Of a stretch of 64,000 bases of DNA, positions 1-12,927 are shown piece by piece. The position numbers and the translations under genes were made by a program. Below the pieces are notes generated by a model that was given only the letters and a program-made list of their open reading frames with translations, did no database searches and was not told where the DNA came from. The stretch comes from Tyto alba (taxonomy: Eukaryota > Chordata > Aves > Strigiformes > Tytonidae), in contig NW_024881279.1 of assembly GCF_018691265.1 (NCBI RefSeq), positions 8,709,243 to 8,773,242 on the forward strand, written 5' to 3'. Within the stretch, counting starts at the first letter, position 1. Each line of letters opens with the position of its first letter.

Positions 1-3000
1 CACAGAAAATCAAGGCTTTCCTAGGAATATTTACTCCACTTCATCTGAATTGCTTAAATACATTTCAATGGCCTTTCATTCCACTTAGCCTCACTGTGTT
101 ATCAGTTTGTTAAGCGCTTTTCAAATACAGCACTTAACCTCTTTGGGGTAGATTTTAATCGGTTCATCTAAAGAAAATGAACAATTGACCTTGTCCTTCT
201 CTAGTGACCACTGTGGTGGGACTTGGTATGATTCAGTTCATTGTTTTTATTGTAAAAGCTAGACCAGATAAGTTAGAGTTCAAGTTACAGAGGGAATATA
301 TTGTATAATAATTCAAGCACAGAAAGACACTTAAACAGTATGTTATGAAAAATGTCAGTTAATTCTAATGCTTTTAATCCATACACAAAATTATATTTAA
401 ATATAACAAGACCTAACTTATCTCTGAACTAGAGGTGGGAAGGATGTAATCCATTTTAAAAATAAAAAATGTTTTCTTAATATATATCTCTCAAATATTT
501 CCCAGATTTCAGACCTGTTCCTATTCTGCAGGGAGAGAAATACGATGTCTCAAAAAGCAGGTCAAATTGAATTCTAGAGCAAAAGTGCATACCTTGTTTT
601 TGGGAAATGTAGGCTTGTTCCTTCTTTGTTATTTCCCCAAGTACCATGAAGGTGATATGCCATCTTCTGATGTGAGATGTAGCACAACTGGCAAACTGTT
701 GAGATCTGGACATCTTCAGAGGACTGGAGCGCTCAAATCTTCACATGTTTTTGGCTGTGATCATGGCCAGACAACAGGCCATATGAGTAGGATGGCCCCA
801 TTGACAAGCATTAGTTAACTAATATGGAAAAAGTAGAAGATGAACAATAATTTCAGCTGATAACATCATTCACTTGCTCCTCCAAAGCATTTTCTCTACC
901 GCTCTTCATTCTGATAACAAGAGAAAAATGTTTAAATGAAAAAAAATGCCAGTACAAATGAAGTTGCATCAGTAGCTCTACTTCTGTGGGAAGGTATAAA
1001 GGAGCTGGCAGTTCACATGTTGTATCCTGCACAACTACAGTGTCCGCCTTCTTTGCTCTGTGGATAAAAACTGATCAGAAATTAAGATCATTGGTTTGTT
1101 ATCTTACAGCAAAGATAATTTCCTAGAAAAATGTCAATCTTGTTGACTTGGTGATTTGTTCATTGTTTTAAATTTCATAAATCCTTTATAATTTAAAATC
1201 TTTGCAATTTGCTACTTGCTCAACCACCTACCAGAGAGATTTAGTTACTCTGAATATTTTTCAAAAGCTCTGCTGCAGCAGCTGGATCTGTTTTTCACTG
1301 AAACACAATTAGACATTGTCACAAGCCCTCTGCAGAAGTCTGGGATTCATCTGCATTGCCCATGTCCTTGCTACAGGGCAGAAGTTTCTTTTCTTCTCAG
1401 AGCCCCATGTTACTAGGTCTCAAGACAGGAATTTGGGTGAGCACTCAATAACAGTGTAGATACATTAAGCCAGAAGCAATAAAAGTATTTCTTTTACCAA
1501 ATCCATGTAGGAAATAATGTATAAAAAGGTCTATAAAGATATAGCTTTCCAGAAAAAAAAGTTAGGCAAAAAATTTACCTAGAACTTAAACTGACATTAT
1601 TAATATTACTAGTTCAGTTGATAGATTGAACGGTCTTTCATGGGCTTCCTTCACCAGCTGTCTACTCCTCATGCACCACTTACAAAAGACTTGTTTTCAC
1701 AGAAGGCAGCCTTGCCTTGCAAGACTTTTACCTTCTGATGTGAGTACCCTTCTAGATGCCTATGCCAGGACATCACTTCTCCAAGGGCTTGACTCATCTC
1801 AGTTCAGCCTAAATTTATTTGTATCCTTCAACAGACACATTAGCCTCAAAATATGGATTAGTCTCTCCCACCAACCTGAAGCATAACCAGGAACAACTAC
1901 CAGGAATAACTGGAATATTTAATTATTCTTCAAAACCTCCAATGCTGAAGAATCCCAAATGTCCCTTGACATTGTCTAAAGCTTGAGTTTTACTAATCAG
2001 ATTTTTTTTAATAATATCTCAGTTAAATGTCTTTGGTTTCATATGAAGTCCCATATTTGTGAACATGGTGAAGCACAGATCACTGCCCATTTAAAAAACC
2101 CCTTTCATGGAGTTGGAGGCTTATCAGACCTTCCCTAATACTTTCCTTTTGTAGAAGAAACAAAGTAATTCCCTTCAGCTTTACATTGTAGCTTGTCTTT
2201 CCCAAAATTATATATTTTCATTTTCATAGCTTTTAGTTGTTAGTAGCTTTTCTGTAACTATTGCAATTTAGAATCTTCTCCCTGGTAATTAACCCTTTAT
2301 GTATTAAGAGAGGGCAGTTATGAACTCTCAATTAAAACTTTAATAATATTTCAGAAGACCTTCTGTGGACAGCAATATCAGAGTAGAAAACATTGTGATT
2401 TCAGTCACAGAATTTTTTAAAAAATGATTTATGAATCTAACTTCATGTTTAAATACTAACTATACTATGGTATGAATTTGATATATTATATAGCTAACAA
2501 GTTAAGGGATTCTGAGCATAACAGCAACATTTTCTGAAACAGAAAAGGTCTGTGAAAAGCATAGATTTGTTCTCCTTGTGTTGAAATGACAATTTTACCA
2601 AGCAACTGATTTATTTTGGAATTTATAGATCGCTGGAAAGTCTGAAAAATGCTGACTTCAAAAAGAAAAAAAAAGAAAAATATAACAGTTCTTTTTATTG
2701 ATCTGACCCAGTTACAACTACTCATAACCTTGGGGCTTAAGTGTTCTTTCTCACTTGATGGTGACTTCATTTGGTAGGATAGTACACAAAGCAACTCAAA
2801 TCCAGGTGATCTGACACTCCTCATCCCGCCCCATCCCCCAGTAAAACTGATCAGAAGTACCAGGCTTAGTCTTGTTATTTTTGTCTAATTTTTACTCAAC
2901 TGGCTCTATTCATCTCATTCACCAAACACTGTTGAAAGTCCTGAGGAGTAAAGGACTGGCTCTGAAGTCATAACAGAATGAGAATATTGTTGCACTTGGA

Positions 3001-4128
3001 GAGGTAATGAGCTATTAGGTTTTTCTGAACAGTTGTTTATTACCATGGAAAACCCAGGAAGAGATTGTTGTTTGCCCAGGAAGTCCGTAGCTAACACTGT
3101 CCACTTTCACAGTCTACTCAGAGAACGTGGGACGGAGTTGGCACAGAGGATCTCTACTCTCCAGTTCATTTTTACCCTGAGCAGAAAGTGGACATACCAG
3201 TGAGGATTTGGTTATATCCCTGTTTTCATCTATGATGCAAATGAGCAAAGAGTTTCTTTCAATCTCTATATCCAGCACTACACTCCAGAGAAGCAAGAGC
3301 TATCTAAAGAGAGCTGAGGCCCTATTAAACATTGGAAAATTTTTCTCTTCTTTTACAAATCTTACTTAGTTCCCAAAAGCCTGTTCAACTCCATAATAAA
3401 TAAAACCACAAACAAACAAACCAAAAAAGCCCAAACACATCCAGAAAAGTTGGGGAAGAACACCAGCCATCTTTAGAGCTGAAAACATTTGCAAATTCCT
3501 GCATTCTTATGAAAATATTTAGGCAAGATATCTTTCTTAGAGCTGTAGTGCCTCAGTATTTAGGAGTATTCTACTGACCTTTCCATGTGTTAAATTCCTC
3601 TGAGAAGAGAAGTTCTCCGAGATGGATAGCAAAAAAAGATATGTGAGTGTTTCTCGAGTGTCTTCAGATGAAAACAAATTGTGCCTTAAATTGTAGCCAA
3701 ATTAATTATTTTAAAAACAAAATCAAAGCTTGACATTGGCAGAAACTACAAAGTTCAGGCAATGACTCCGGGAGGGTGGGCTGTGGTCTGGCACACCAAC
3801 ATGCTGTCAGCCTGCCGGGGACTCACTGCATAACTACAGCTGGAATTACAGCGGAGTGAGCCTTGGGCAAGCAAAAGAGAAATTAAGTGCTAATGAGCAG
3901 ATTGCCCTGAATCACTCTGGTTCAAACAGACTGTAAATTTGGCCAGCTGAGGCCTCCCAGGTGCACACAGTGATTGCTGGAAATGGGGGGAGAAAAAGCA
4001 AGACAGAGATGCTTGTGGTGCAGAGAGGAACATGGTTGGAAGGGGTTTTAGAGTACCCTTTCCTTCCTGGAAGGCACCATGTGATTTAAAATGCATTGGA
4101 CCAATTTTAAGGAAGGAAATTTATTTCC
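1..4128. other. Unassigned AT-rich intergenic or intronic DNA
   Basis: No gene, RNA or recognisable transposon is visible. Open frames on both strands are under about 115 codons, overlap one another and show no family motif. The part around 3730-3960 is less AT-rich and mixes GC-rich and homeodomain-like AATTA words, a texture common in vertebrate conserved non-coding DNA, but this is only an impression without alignment. Confidence 0.6.
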
Positions 4129-4147
4129 AAAAAAAAAAAAAAAAAAA
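4129..4147. repeat. A19 homopolymer tract
   Basis: An uninterrupted run of 19 A. It is not preceded by recognisable retroelement sequence or a nearby AATAAA hexamer, so it is called a simple homopolymer rather than a retroposon tail. Confidence 0.9.
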
Positions 4148-6340
4148 GTGAAATATTCCAGACAGAGAGTTATTTGGGAATGTATCTGTTAATTGTGTAA
4201 CTACTGTGAAATGGATGTTTCCAGATGAGACAGTGCCCTACAGGCAATACAATGAGTCTGTTTATAGTGCAATAGTGTTTTCAGGAAATATTAGCTGGGC
4301 TGCTGCTGTGAAATTCAGGCTTTTTTATCAGCAAATCGTTTTCCCCCAGTAGCTTACTGTTGTGCCAAGTTGTGATGCTGAATCCAAAGAAAATTATCCT
4401 GGCACTAGACACATGAATTGGAAATTCAAAGCTTCCAGTCTCAGTAATTTCTTGATCAATCTGTGGTACTTCTAGCAGGATGAAAACAGGATATCATAAA
4501 TCTGTGGTGATTCAGAGTTGGTACAGAGTGAACACAATTTCTTTTTCAAATACAACATGCCAAGACTTACCCATGCAACATAGGGCAGTTTATTGCCTCT
4601 GTTGCCTCTATTGCTAATAAACATTGCCTTATCACAAAGATTAATGTCTACTGCTATAGCTAAATCATATAGTATATCTCACTGAAAGTGTAATTTCATT
4701 AATCTGGGTACTCTTCTCACCATTACTGGACATGCAGACTGACAGACTAACATTTATCCAGGGATCATTGCTTTAAAAGTTGGTACAAGTATGATTATGT
4801 CTGATTCAAACTGAAATATGTATTTCTTTCTCACTAGAAACAACAAAAGAGGTTTTTCATATTTTTTAATTTTAGAGATTTAGAAAACAAAGAGTGGGAT
4901 CTAAAAGCTAGATATCAGCTCCATCTCAAACCCAGTAGGAGCAGCTCTTCTCTTCAAGTCAATAGCTCAACACAGAGGATGTTTTCTTAGCCCAGTCCAA
5001 TTTCCACATCTTCCTGAGACAGTCTGATCTGATACCTTCTTCTTCTACAGCATGTGAAATATTCCTTAATGAGCCTTTTCCAGTCTAATCTGCTAAAAAA
5101 ATTCCATTTTCCATAGACTATTGCAACATTATTTATAGCAGGAGCAGGTGCTCGCAACATCTCCCTGTTGATCAGATGTCTTCTACGGCTCTTCATTCTG
5201 AAAAAATTATCTCTCTTTAAAGTAATAATTTAGAGATCAACCTGTGTTTTTTAGATCATCAAAATGGATATAAGAATCTCAGGTTGACACAAAACAAACT
5301 GAAAAATTTCACATCTTCTTTTCCTTTCCAGAAAGAAGAAAAACAAACTTTGGGGAAATAGAGGTGGACTTCTTGGCAGATGAAGTTTGCTGTCAGGGAT
5401 CAGGTAATAATGGACCCATTCCTGGGTGTTTAAGGCCACACATCCCCTTCCTTTTCCCCACTTTATTGTCACATCCATAGAGAAGATTCATCTGTTTTTT
5501 TTAGAGCCTTCAGTCAGGCTGTTATTTTGTGTTTCTAAAGCTGAAACTTTGGGCCATGGAGGTGCTGCCTCACAGAGGAGAAAACAACTGGATTGCTTGG
5601 GGCTACTTCTGATTTTTCTTTTTCCTGCAGCAGTCTGGTGTGTTATCAGTGTTTTCTGATTGTTTCTCACCATTCCTGCTAAAACCTTTCACTCCTACTC
5701 ACTTCTATTTGGACATTATTTGAAAAGTAATAGAATGGCTTTTAAAAATTGTATTTGAAGCAATTGACTTTCTGGAAGCCTGAGAACAGCAAGGCTATTG
5801 TGAAGTGGAAACACCAGGGAGCAGATGATGACATTGATGGTGGTTATTGAGAGGGTTGGAGTTCTCAGTAACTGATATTTGTGGAGATGAGTGATTTTAC
5901 ATACAAAAAAACCCCCCCAAAATCTCCATATATGATCTGTTACCCTTCTGCATGTTAATTTAATTCTATCCAATATCCAACCCCTTTTCCTGTAGCTTCC
6001 TGAATCTTTTTGCTGTTATAAAAAAATCATTATATAGTTGTCTTGTGTCTGTCACTCATATCTACATGCAGCTGGTTGGTGAAAAAAAACAAGCTAAAAG
6101 TACAGCACAGAGTAATTCAGTAATACTCACAAACAGAGCACAAGTGCCAGGGGTTCTGATTTAGGAAGGGTGTTGAAGTCACATCTGCCCTAACACACTG
6201 TCAGAAAATGCTGCCCAGGTATAAGTTGCTGCAGAAGTGAACATGCTAATCCCTCAGCTGCCACAGACCCTCTCCAGAGGGAGGTGGGAGCTGGTACTGC
6301 AGCCTGTTGAGCCAAATGTGCAGAGGTGACACACATCTGG
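4148..6340. other. Unassigned AT-rich DNA
   Basis: No gene or mobile element is recognised. Minus-strand frames at 4987-5196, 5251-5478 and 5716-5973 are short and have no recognisable domain. Confidence 0.55.
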
Positions 6341-6380
6341 CTCTGCCATCTCTCCTAGAGAGATGTAACCTCTGGCAGAG
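6341..6380. other. Nested inverted repeats (hairpin-forming)
   Basis: Two overlapping dyads are visible. The inner one pairs CATCTCTC (6347-6354) with GAGAGATG (6358-6365) around a 3-base loop. The outer one pairs CTCTGCCA (6341-6348) with TGGCAGAG (6373-6380). They share two bases, so both cannot form fully at once. The surrounding sequence to about 6480 is purine-rich and GC-richer than its neighbours. No function is known. Confidence 0.6.
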
Positions 6381-7510
6381 GGAGAGGTGGGCTGCTGGAG
6401 GTGGACAAGCCGCTATAAGGTGACAGGGCTTGGCTGTCAGAGCCCTAATCCTACTCTTGGTCTCTGCACCTCAGGAAGTGGAATGCCACACATGAGAAAC
6501 TACCCGTGAGATTGGTGGGGCCAGACAAACACCACACTTTCCAATCAATTTGGTTTCAAGTCATATTTCCTTCAAGGGGAGAGGAGGACAGGCAGGTCCA
6601 GTAAAGGCAACTCCCTTTCAAGAAAAATGAAAACACACTCTGATTGAATTTTAGATCAATTAAAAGTTTTCATTGGACTGGAAAGGAAATATTTCATTTC
6701 AGGTTGCTTAACATTCTAATTAGATAAAAGTTGAATGGACACCACTGCTTTGGAACAAAATTTTTCAAAAAAAACACAAGAAAACAAACCTCACAGCTTT
6801 TGATGTTGAAGCAAAACACTGTGGCATTTGCCAGTGAAACGTCCTAGTGCTTCATTCTCCGACCAGCAGCCAGCCAGTAGAGCTGGGTTATGGCATTTGC
6901 TGCATGATGGTGTAAGATATTCACACATTTAGCACATTAAGTCATGAAAGAAATTAAATTGGATCGTGATACCTCAGTGGCAAGAAACAATTGCAGATAA
7001 ACAAGACCAAACATTAAAGTTAAGTATTTAAAGATTATGAAGATTTTGTGATACTAAGCAGTGAACCCACAATGCATCCTGAGTAGCCAGGGTTTTCAGC
7101 AGAGATCACAAATGTACTTTCAGTGCCAGTAATGAGAAGAAACAGTAGTTTAAGGAGTACTAAGATATTAAGAAATTATTTTTGATGCGTGAGTCAACAA
7201 GGCATAAAGTATTAACCATGTATGATCCTCATGGGTTGACTCTAGGCTTTAGCTCTGGGGGGAAGAATAAGAAAGTACCTAATTGTTGATCCTGGCAGGG
7301 AAGCAAAGGAAAAAGAGCTGTAGCAGCAGCAGAGCTACAGGGGTCCCAAATGTATGAGCTACCGTGCATATACCTTCTCTGGGGGGAGCCTGCACAATCC
7401 TAGAGCATAAACAGCAACAGCTGTTTATATCCTCATCCTGCTCTGGATAAAGGGGAGGTCTTTCTTACCCTAGGAGAAATGTTGAACAGTATATATATCC
7501 CACTGTGTTG
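6381..7510. other. Unassigned DNA
   Basis: No gene is seen. The stretch 6640-7040 is AT-rich with repeated AATTA/TTAAT words. Around 7240-7480 the sequence is more mixed, with short purine tracts. No repeat family is recognised. Confidence 0.5.
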
Positions 7511-7539
7511 TTTTGTTTTGTTTTGTTTTTTTTTTTTTT
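7511..7539. repeat. (TTTTG)3-T14 tract
   Basis: Three TTTTG units are followed by a run of 14 T. Read on the minus strand this is an A-rich tail. The minus-strand hexamer ATTAAA (TTTAAT on the plus strand, 7558-7563) lies 18 bases before it, the spacing expected between a polyadenylation signal and a poly(A) tail. It may therefore be the tail of a minus-strand retrocopy covering 7540-8900, or simply a microsatellite beside a real 3' end. Confidence 0.75.
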
Positions 7540-7557
7540 CACAGAAGTTTCCAAAGA

Positions 7558-7563
7558 TTTAAT
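7558..7563 (-). promoter_or_regulatory. ATTAAA hexamer, candidate polyadenylation signal
   Basis: ATTAAA is the commonest variant of the vertebrate poly(A) signal. Here it lies on the minus strand 18 bases upstream of the T-rich tract (A-rich on the minus strand) and downstream of the minus-strand open frames at 7955-8898. A hexamer of this kind is common by chance in AT-rich DNA, so the call rests on its position only. Confidence 0.3.
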
Positions 7564-7954
7564 AGGCCACAGGTAAAAAAAACCCAAATCAACATGACCA
7601 GAACAATACAAATCTGTTTAGGCTTTTATAAAAGTACGTATATTACAAAACCCTTGAAAGCTTTTGTAAAATTCTGAAGTGAAAAAATTTTGTAGAACAC
7701 AAAAACTACTACTAATGATCATTAGTACTTCCCATCATTAACCAGTGAACTTCCAAAGCAAAAACTTTTGAGGATCTAGTGAGAAGCTATCACAGAGAAG
7801 AATTTAGTTTGAAGTCAAACTAAAACAATATTCAATTTTAATCATTAATAATGTTGGGCTTGAATATGCTGCGTATCAGAAAGAAATACAGCCCAGAGTA
7901 GTTGGATCCTGACTATGACTGAGACTGTTAAGCACCGAACTCATCAGTTCTTTG

Positions 7955-8898
7955 CTATTTTCCCCAAGAAGCAATGCAGTATTTGGCACTCGTAGCTGCC
8001 AGTTTTAAAACTCTCTTGCTGCTGGATGTGAATGCTTTCCCTTGGGCAGTCCCACCTTGTGCTACTGACCTGGTGTCTTGTCGAACAGGACAACAATTAT
8101 TCTGTTGCAGCCTGTCCAGTACAAACAACCCCAAAAGGGTAAAACCCACAAAAGAGGAGTGCTGAGTTGCCTGCAAGTTTCTGAAAGGAGCTGCTGGCAG
8201 TGAGATCTTTGAGAGGACAAGTATGACTTGGGTTCCATATGGTGGCCAGGAGATTGCCTGGGGTAGCCAGAGGCTCCAAAGTGTCCACCTCGATGGACAC
8301 AAGGACTCGGACAAGCAACCAAGGACCACAGGATGTGCTCTGACCATGAAGATCTGAGCAGCAATGAGGACGCGAGGGGAGCACCCCAGGTCTGCCCTGC
8401 AGACCATCTTGGATTAGAGCAGCACTGGGCATCGCCACTGCCAGAGCGAGCATTGCTGCAGCCATGAGTTCTTCAGTCAGTCCATGGTGTCCAGCTCCAG
8501 CAAAAAGAGCGTCATTTGTACCTTCTCTGTCTTTTAGAGTTTTGTCATGGGCTGTCTGGGGGAGAGAATCAGCCTTTGGAGGCTCCCCCCACCACTGTTG
8601 CATGGTTGACAAGTCTGGGGATCACTCTCTGCAGAGTACTCAGCACCCCAACACAGTGATGCTCAGTGGCTGCAGCAGAGACATACGCCCACTCCTGAGT
8701 GTGCTTATAATTTCTGCTGCCAGAATGGGTATGCGGATGCTCTGATCTATGAAAAATCACAGCATATTCTTGGGCCGAACAGTGGTTGCTATCAGAATGA
8801 AGCAGTACATCTTCCAGATGCAGCAGTGGCTTCTCTGCTGGATACTCAACCATCAAATCATTCCCAACAAGGCAATTAGCCACAGTGACTGGGTCCAA
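7955..8898 (-). other. Unidentified coding-like block; possible retrocopy or terminal exon
   Basis: Three long minus-strand frames overlap: 8569-8898 (109 codons), 8097-8612 (171) and 7955-8407 (150). The interval is GC-richer than its flanks. I recognise no protein family in any frame. If a single ancestral protein is present it must shift frame near 8570-8610 and again near 8100-8400, so this would be a broken copy. An ATTAAA hexamer and an A-rich tract follow on the minus strand, as in a processed pseudogene; CR1-dominated bird genomes make few of these. A real last exon, or chance open frames in GC-richer DNA, are alternatives. No function is assigned. Confidence 0.25.
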
Positions 8899-9067
8899 GG
8901 AGGGCCTGTGTGCTGTTTATTAACTGAAAATGTGTTTAATCTTACTAATACATTTGCACTTCCCCTCCAAAAGTAGAACCCCACCGAATTATTGTCATGG
9001 GAAGATTTACCCTCGGGCAACTCTTGGCTGGATAGTTGTGTAAGAGCTTTCTCTCAAAGAAAAACAA

Positions 9068-9081
9068 CCACCAGATGTCAC
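9068..9081 (+). promoter_or_regulatory. CTCF-like motif, one mismatch
   Basis: CCACCAGATGTCAC matches 13 of 14 positions of the CTCF core CCASYAGRKGGCRS. The mismatch is T for G in the GGC triplet, an important position, so binding would be weakened. It lies 18 bases before the A33 tract. Confidence 0.25.
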
Positions 9082-9098
9082 TGTAGGATAAATTAGTG

Positions 9099-9131
<33 letters not shown>
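9099..9131. repeat. A33 homopolymer tract
   Basis: An uninterrupted run of 33 A, the longest in the window. No canonical AATAAA lies in the expected window upstream and no transposon body is recognised. On the minus strand it reads as T33 followed by an acceptor-like CCTACAG at 9082-9088, which could matter if 7955-8898 is an exon. Confidence 0.9.
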
Positions 9132-9137
<6 letters not shown>

Positions 9138-12100
9138 TGCTATTCAAAGCCCACAAAACAAGCTCACATTATTTCACCGGTTCTCCAGCAACCTCATGCA
9201 GACATCATTGGGGGCATATATCCTGTTTTCCATCACTCATAATGAGAGAAACTAGGGAATTTGGATCAAAGTTATAGGCTGGATTTCGCATTAAGTTAAA
9301 CTCAGAGCAACTAGCCACACACTGTACTTAGTTCAATCTGCATTGCTTCTTCATCAGTATTTTTTTTTCTAATTTACTTTTTTCCACTTCTATCAGTTGC
9401 TTTATTAAACATTACCCTTGTGTATAGACATTTTGACTCACATCTTGATACTGCCATGTTTTCAGAACTACTGTGACTCAGAAAAATGTATGCTGGTGAA
9501 AATGAACAAATGACATGTAACATCAGACACTTATTCAATAACAAAATCTTGGCCAAAACCTCATTTCTGCAAGTGAATGCTTATTTTCTTCTCCCTACTC
9601 ATTTCAAGATACAAGTGATACAACCTTTTTCCCACCGTCAGAGTTATTGCTCTGTGCTGGAAATAACCACAAAAGTTTACCTACTCTCAATTGCTTCTTC
9701 AAGGTCATCTAAACAGGCATACTAAAGATGGTCATTGCATAGAGTTTCGTAAGTATGAATGAATCTTTATTCATAAGCTCTGTATGACAGAGCAAAGTCT
9801 TTTCTATAATGGAACTATTGCCCTAAAATCTGAAACAAGTTGCTGAACTTACCAAAGTTATTCTCTTTTATGTGTTACATGCTAGCCACATGTCAATGAT
9901 CTCTCCTTGTCCATAAAACACATAGATCCTCAAGTGTCATCCTTCCCCTGTGCATGAAAGGTGAAAAGCTTCTCTGTGAGCACCACTGATGTTGAAGAAA
10001 GGAATACAGCTTTCAGGCAGCAACAGGGGTGCTCCTGCAGCAATATGGGAACAAAGTCCAACGGGCAGAGAAAACTTGGCAGACTTTGGAGACTTGTGTG
10101 AGTCATGGTGCCATTCAGGGCTGTCTCTCAAAGAGCAGCTCTGTCAGTGTCTCCACAGTGCTACCTGCAAATCTTCCTTCCTTCCTGTGGCATGGAATAC
10201 AGGAGGGGAACCCCAAAAGGGAACCTCTTGTTCACCTTATGCAGTACTTATTTAAGAACATTCCTCATTCATTCCAGTAGACCTTCCAGGGAAGCTGTTT
10301 AATCGGCATATTTAATTGGCATAACATGACTGGAGCACACAAAAGGGGTCCAGTTATAACACCTGCTCCATCTCCAATAAGGTGAACTGCCCAAACAGCT
10401 CACGGTGCTTCCCAAATAGCTCCAGCTATTTATTGCAACTCTTTAATTGTGTCCCACAGAATCAGAGATGAGGGACACATACTGGATCTCCATCCCTCAC
10501 GTCCATGTCGTGGTTTGCTGACATAAAGCAGCCCTGAGTGGCTGATAGACTCCAGTCCATTTGGCTCACAGCTGTGCACCTGAGCTTATGATCCTTTCTG
10601 CTGACTCAACCAGACAGACAGCTGGGCTCAGATAAAAATTAGCTTCCTACACATGGTGCACCACTGGTCTCATCTTAGAGCTCCTCAGCCAAGACCTGTA
10701 TTGCTGCACTCTGTTTCTAGGCTATGGTTTCCTCAGTAACACAAAAACCTGTTTTATTATATGAAGAGAACGAGCAGACATAATTACAAAATACAAGTGG
10801 GAAGCATCTCTGCTTTGTAAGAGCTTTCTTTATTGGCTTTGTGGGTGATATTCCTGCTCCAAATGGGAGTTTGAATTACTGACCACCAGAGGTCCTTTAC
10901 AGCCAACATTTCTCTGTTTCTACTATTTTTCTATTTGTTCCTTTCTTTGTTCAAGGGAAGGAACTGGGAAGTTAGAAAGATTATTTTTGGCAGAGAAGGA
11001 GAATTTTAGTATTTAGGATCTTATGCATGGTATTTTGGATTCTTTTACAGGTTGAAACCTGTTAACAAGCAGAGTGTCAGAGATAGCAATTATCAATATT
11101 CATATCCAGTTACATAAGTGAATGGGAAAATGCTACTGAAGACGTGTCTAGCTCTCATGTCCAACAATTTTCTCTATGTGTCAATGAGGGGGAGAAGAGG
11201 GAAGAGGATTTTTATATGGTGCTGCAGCCACATGAAGAGAACAAAGGAACTGTAAATAACCTGATTCCTTAATGAAAAAAAAATATTGATGTGGATCTTT
11301 GAGCTATTCTTATGACTGCGTTTGGGGCTTAGGACAGGTAATATATGTCCAGTAGGAGTTCTTTTAGGTGTCACAAATAGTTGTCACTTAGGCTACATGT
11401 GACAATCTTTCCAGTTTGGTTTTGACCTGCAAGACATAAAAGCACCGCATGGGTTATTCTCAAGTCAACGTGGTCTTTCCCAATAAATAAAACTATCTTT
11501 GTTTTGAACATTATAAGACTCATCATTTTCTCTTCCAGAAGATCTCCCACAAGCCCTGGGACAAGCCTGTGATTCTCTATGAATCACAGTCTCACTTAGT
11601 GTATACAGAATTCAGTGGAGCATTGTGGATATGAGTAGAGCATCTGTCTCTTGAATTCCACATCTAGACCTAATAGCGACATGTTTCACATGTGTTGATG
11701 TATGTTGGTTCCTGTTATCAGGAGGCAATATGTTATATACCAATCCTTCTCACTGACAATTTCCTTGCAGCTCATCACATCTAGTAGGGATCTAGGATGA
11801 GGCAATGGTACCTTTTCTGATATTTCACAGATGGTAATATACCACAACATTAAAGGAATAAAAATATGCCCTCTCCATTTGAGCTGCCTTGGATCTGGCC
11901 TGATCTTATGACATTCATATCTGCATGACTGAGGTGGAACCAGCTTAGAAATAAACATTGTGATAAATGAATAATAGAGCTAAGATATAATTACACACAC
12001 AGTCAAAGAACATTAGAGCTGCAAAATTAAACACTGCGAAGTTAGGAAAGGTGGCCCTAAATCAGCTCTTTTAGTTCATACTGATACACATCATCATTAC

Positions 12101-12899
12101 TTGTGCGATCATACACTGTTTCTTCTACAGTCTCATCAGCTCACAATATGGATGATGTTCACTTAGTAAGCAGCTGTTCCATACTATGTTTTCTCTTAAT
12201 TTTTCAGTATGCTGCCCTGTGTATTATTTTTTGCAACGTATTACTGATTGGTGCTCAGATGAGGGTTATTCCTTTTTCGCCTGATTTCATACAGGGAAAG
12301 AACATCTAGAAATCAAACAACCCTTTCTTTCTCTCCTACCTTCCCTCTAAAAGTGAATAACCTAACTTTAATTAGTATTAGACTGTACTCTCACATGTCT
12401 TCCAAAATTGTCTCATTACTTCCTTATCTGCACATATCTCTACCTACACCTTGTCTTCTGCTTCAGACTGTGAGTGGCTTGGGATGAAATACTCTTGTGC
12501 TTTGAGCTTGCCAAAACCAAGCAGTTATTCAACAACATTTGATGCTTCTAAGTTTTCTCTGCTAACAAACATTTTGTCTTCCTTCTTCCAGGACATCTTT
12601 GAGTCTTTTCAGTGAGCTCAGTGTAGCATAGAGTTGTCAGCATGATATTACAGTGATGGATGATTTAGAAAACTACAAGGCGGATCAGTTTTAATGGAGT
12701 CATGCTAAGGTGCAGCAGGCATGGGGAGCCCATATCATTCTAGCATCAGACAGAATTTCTCAAAGGACACCATCACAGAGCTCAGAATCCACAACCTTAT
12801 AGATTGATACTATTTCCATCGTTTTCTGTCTCTGACACCTGCAATCATTATGTTTATCTATATGGGTTGCCTAAACTGGAAACAAAATAAAAAACAAAA
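9132..12899. other. Unassigned DNA
   Basis: No gene, RNA or recognised transposon is seen. Small dyads occur, for example TATGAAT (9754-9760) with ATTCATA (9769-9775). Three overlapping plus-strand frames at 9989-10302 are shadows of one another with no family signal. Confidence 0.55.
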
Positions 12900-12927
12900 C
12901 CCCCAACTTCCCCGCCCCTCCCCCCCC
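12900..12927 (-). promoter_or_regulatory. G-quadruplex-forming motif (minus strand)
   Basis: The plus strand carries four C runs of 5, 4, 4 and 8 bases (12900-12904, 12910-12913, 12915-12918, 12920-12927) separated by spacers of 5, 1 and 1 bases. The minus strand therefore has four G runs of at least four with short loops, well inside the canonical G-quadruplex definition. The surroundings are AT-rich, so the motif stands out. No gene is seen next to it. Confidence 0.7.

Noticed and set aside
9099..9131. A33 tract as the tail of a plus-strand retroposon
   Set aside because: No AATAAA at the proper distance, no recognised element body and no target-site duplication seen.
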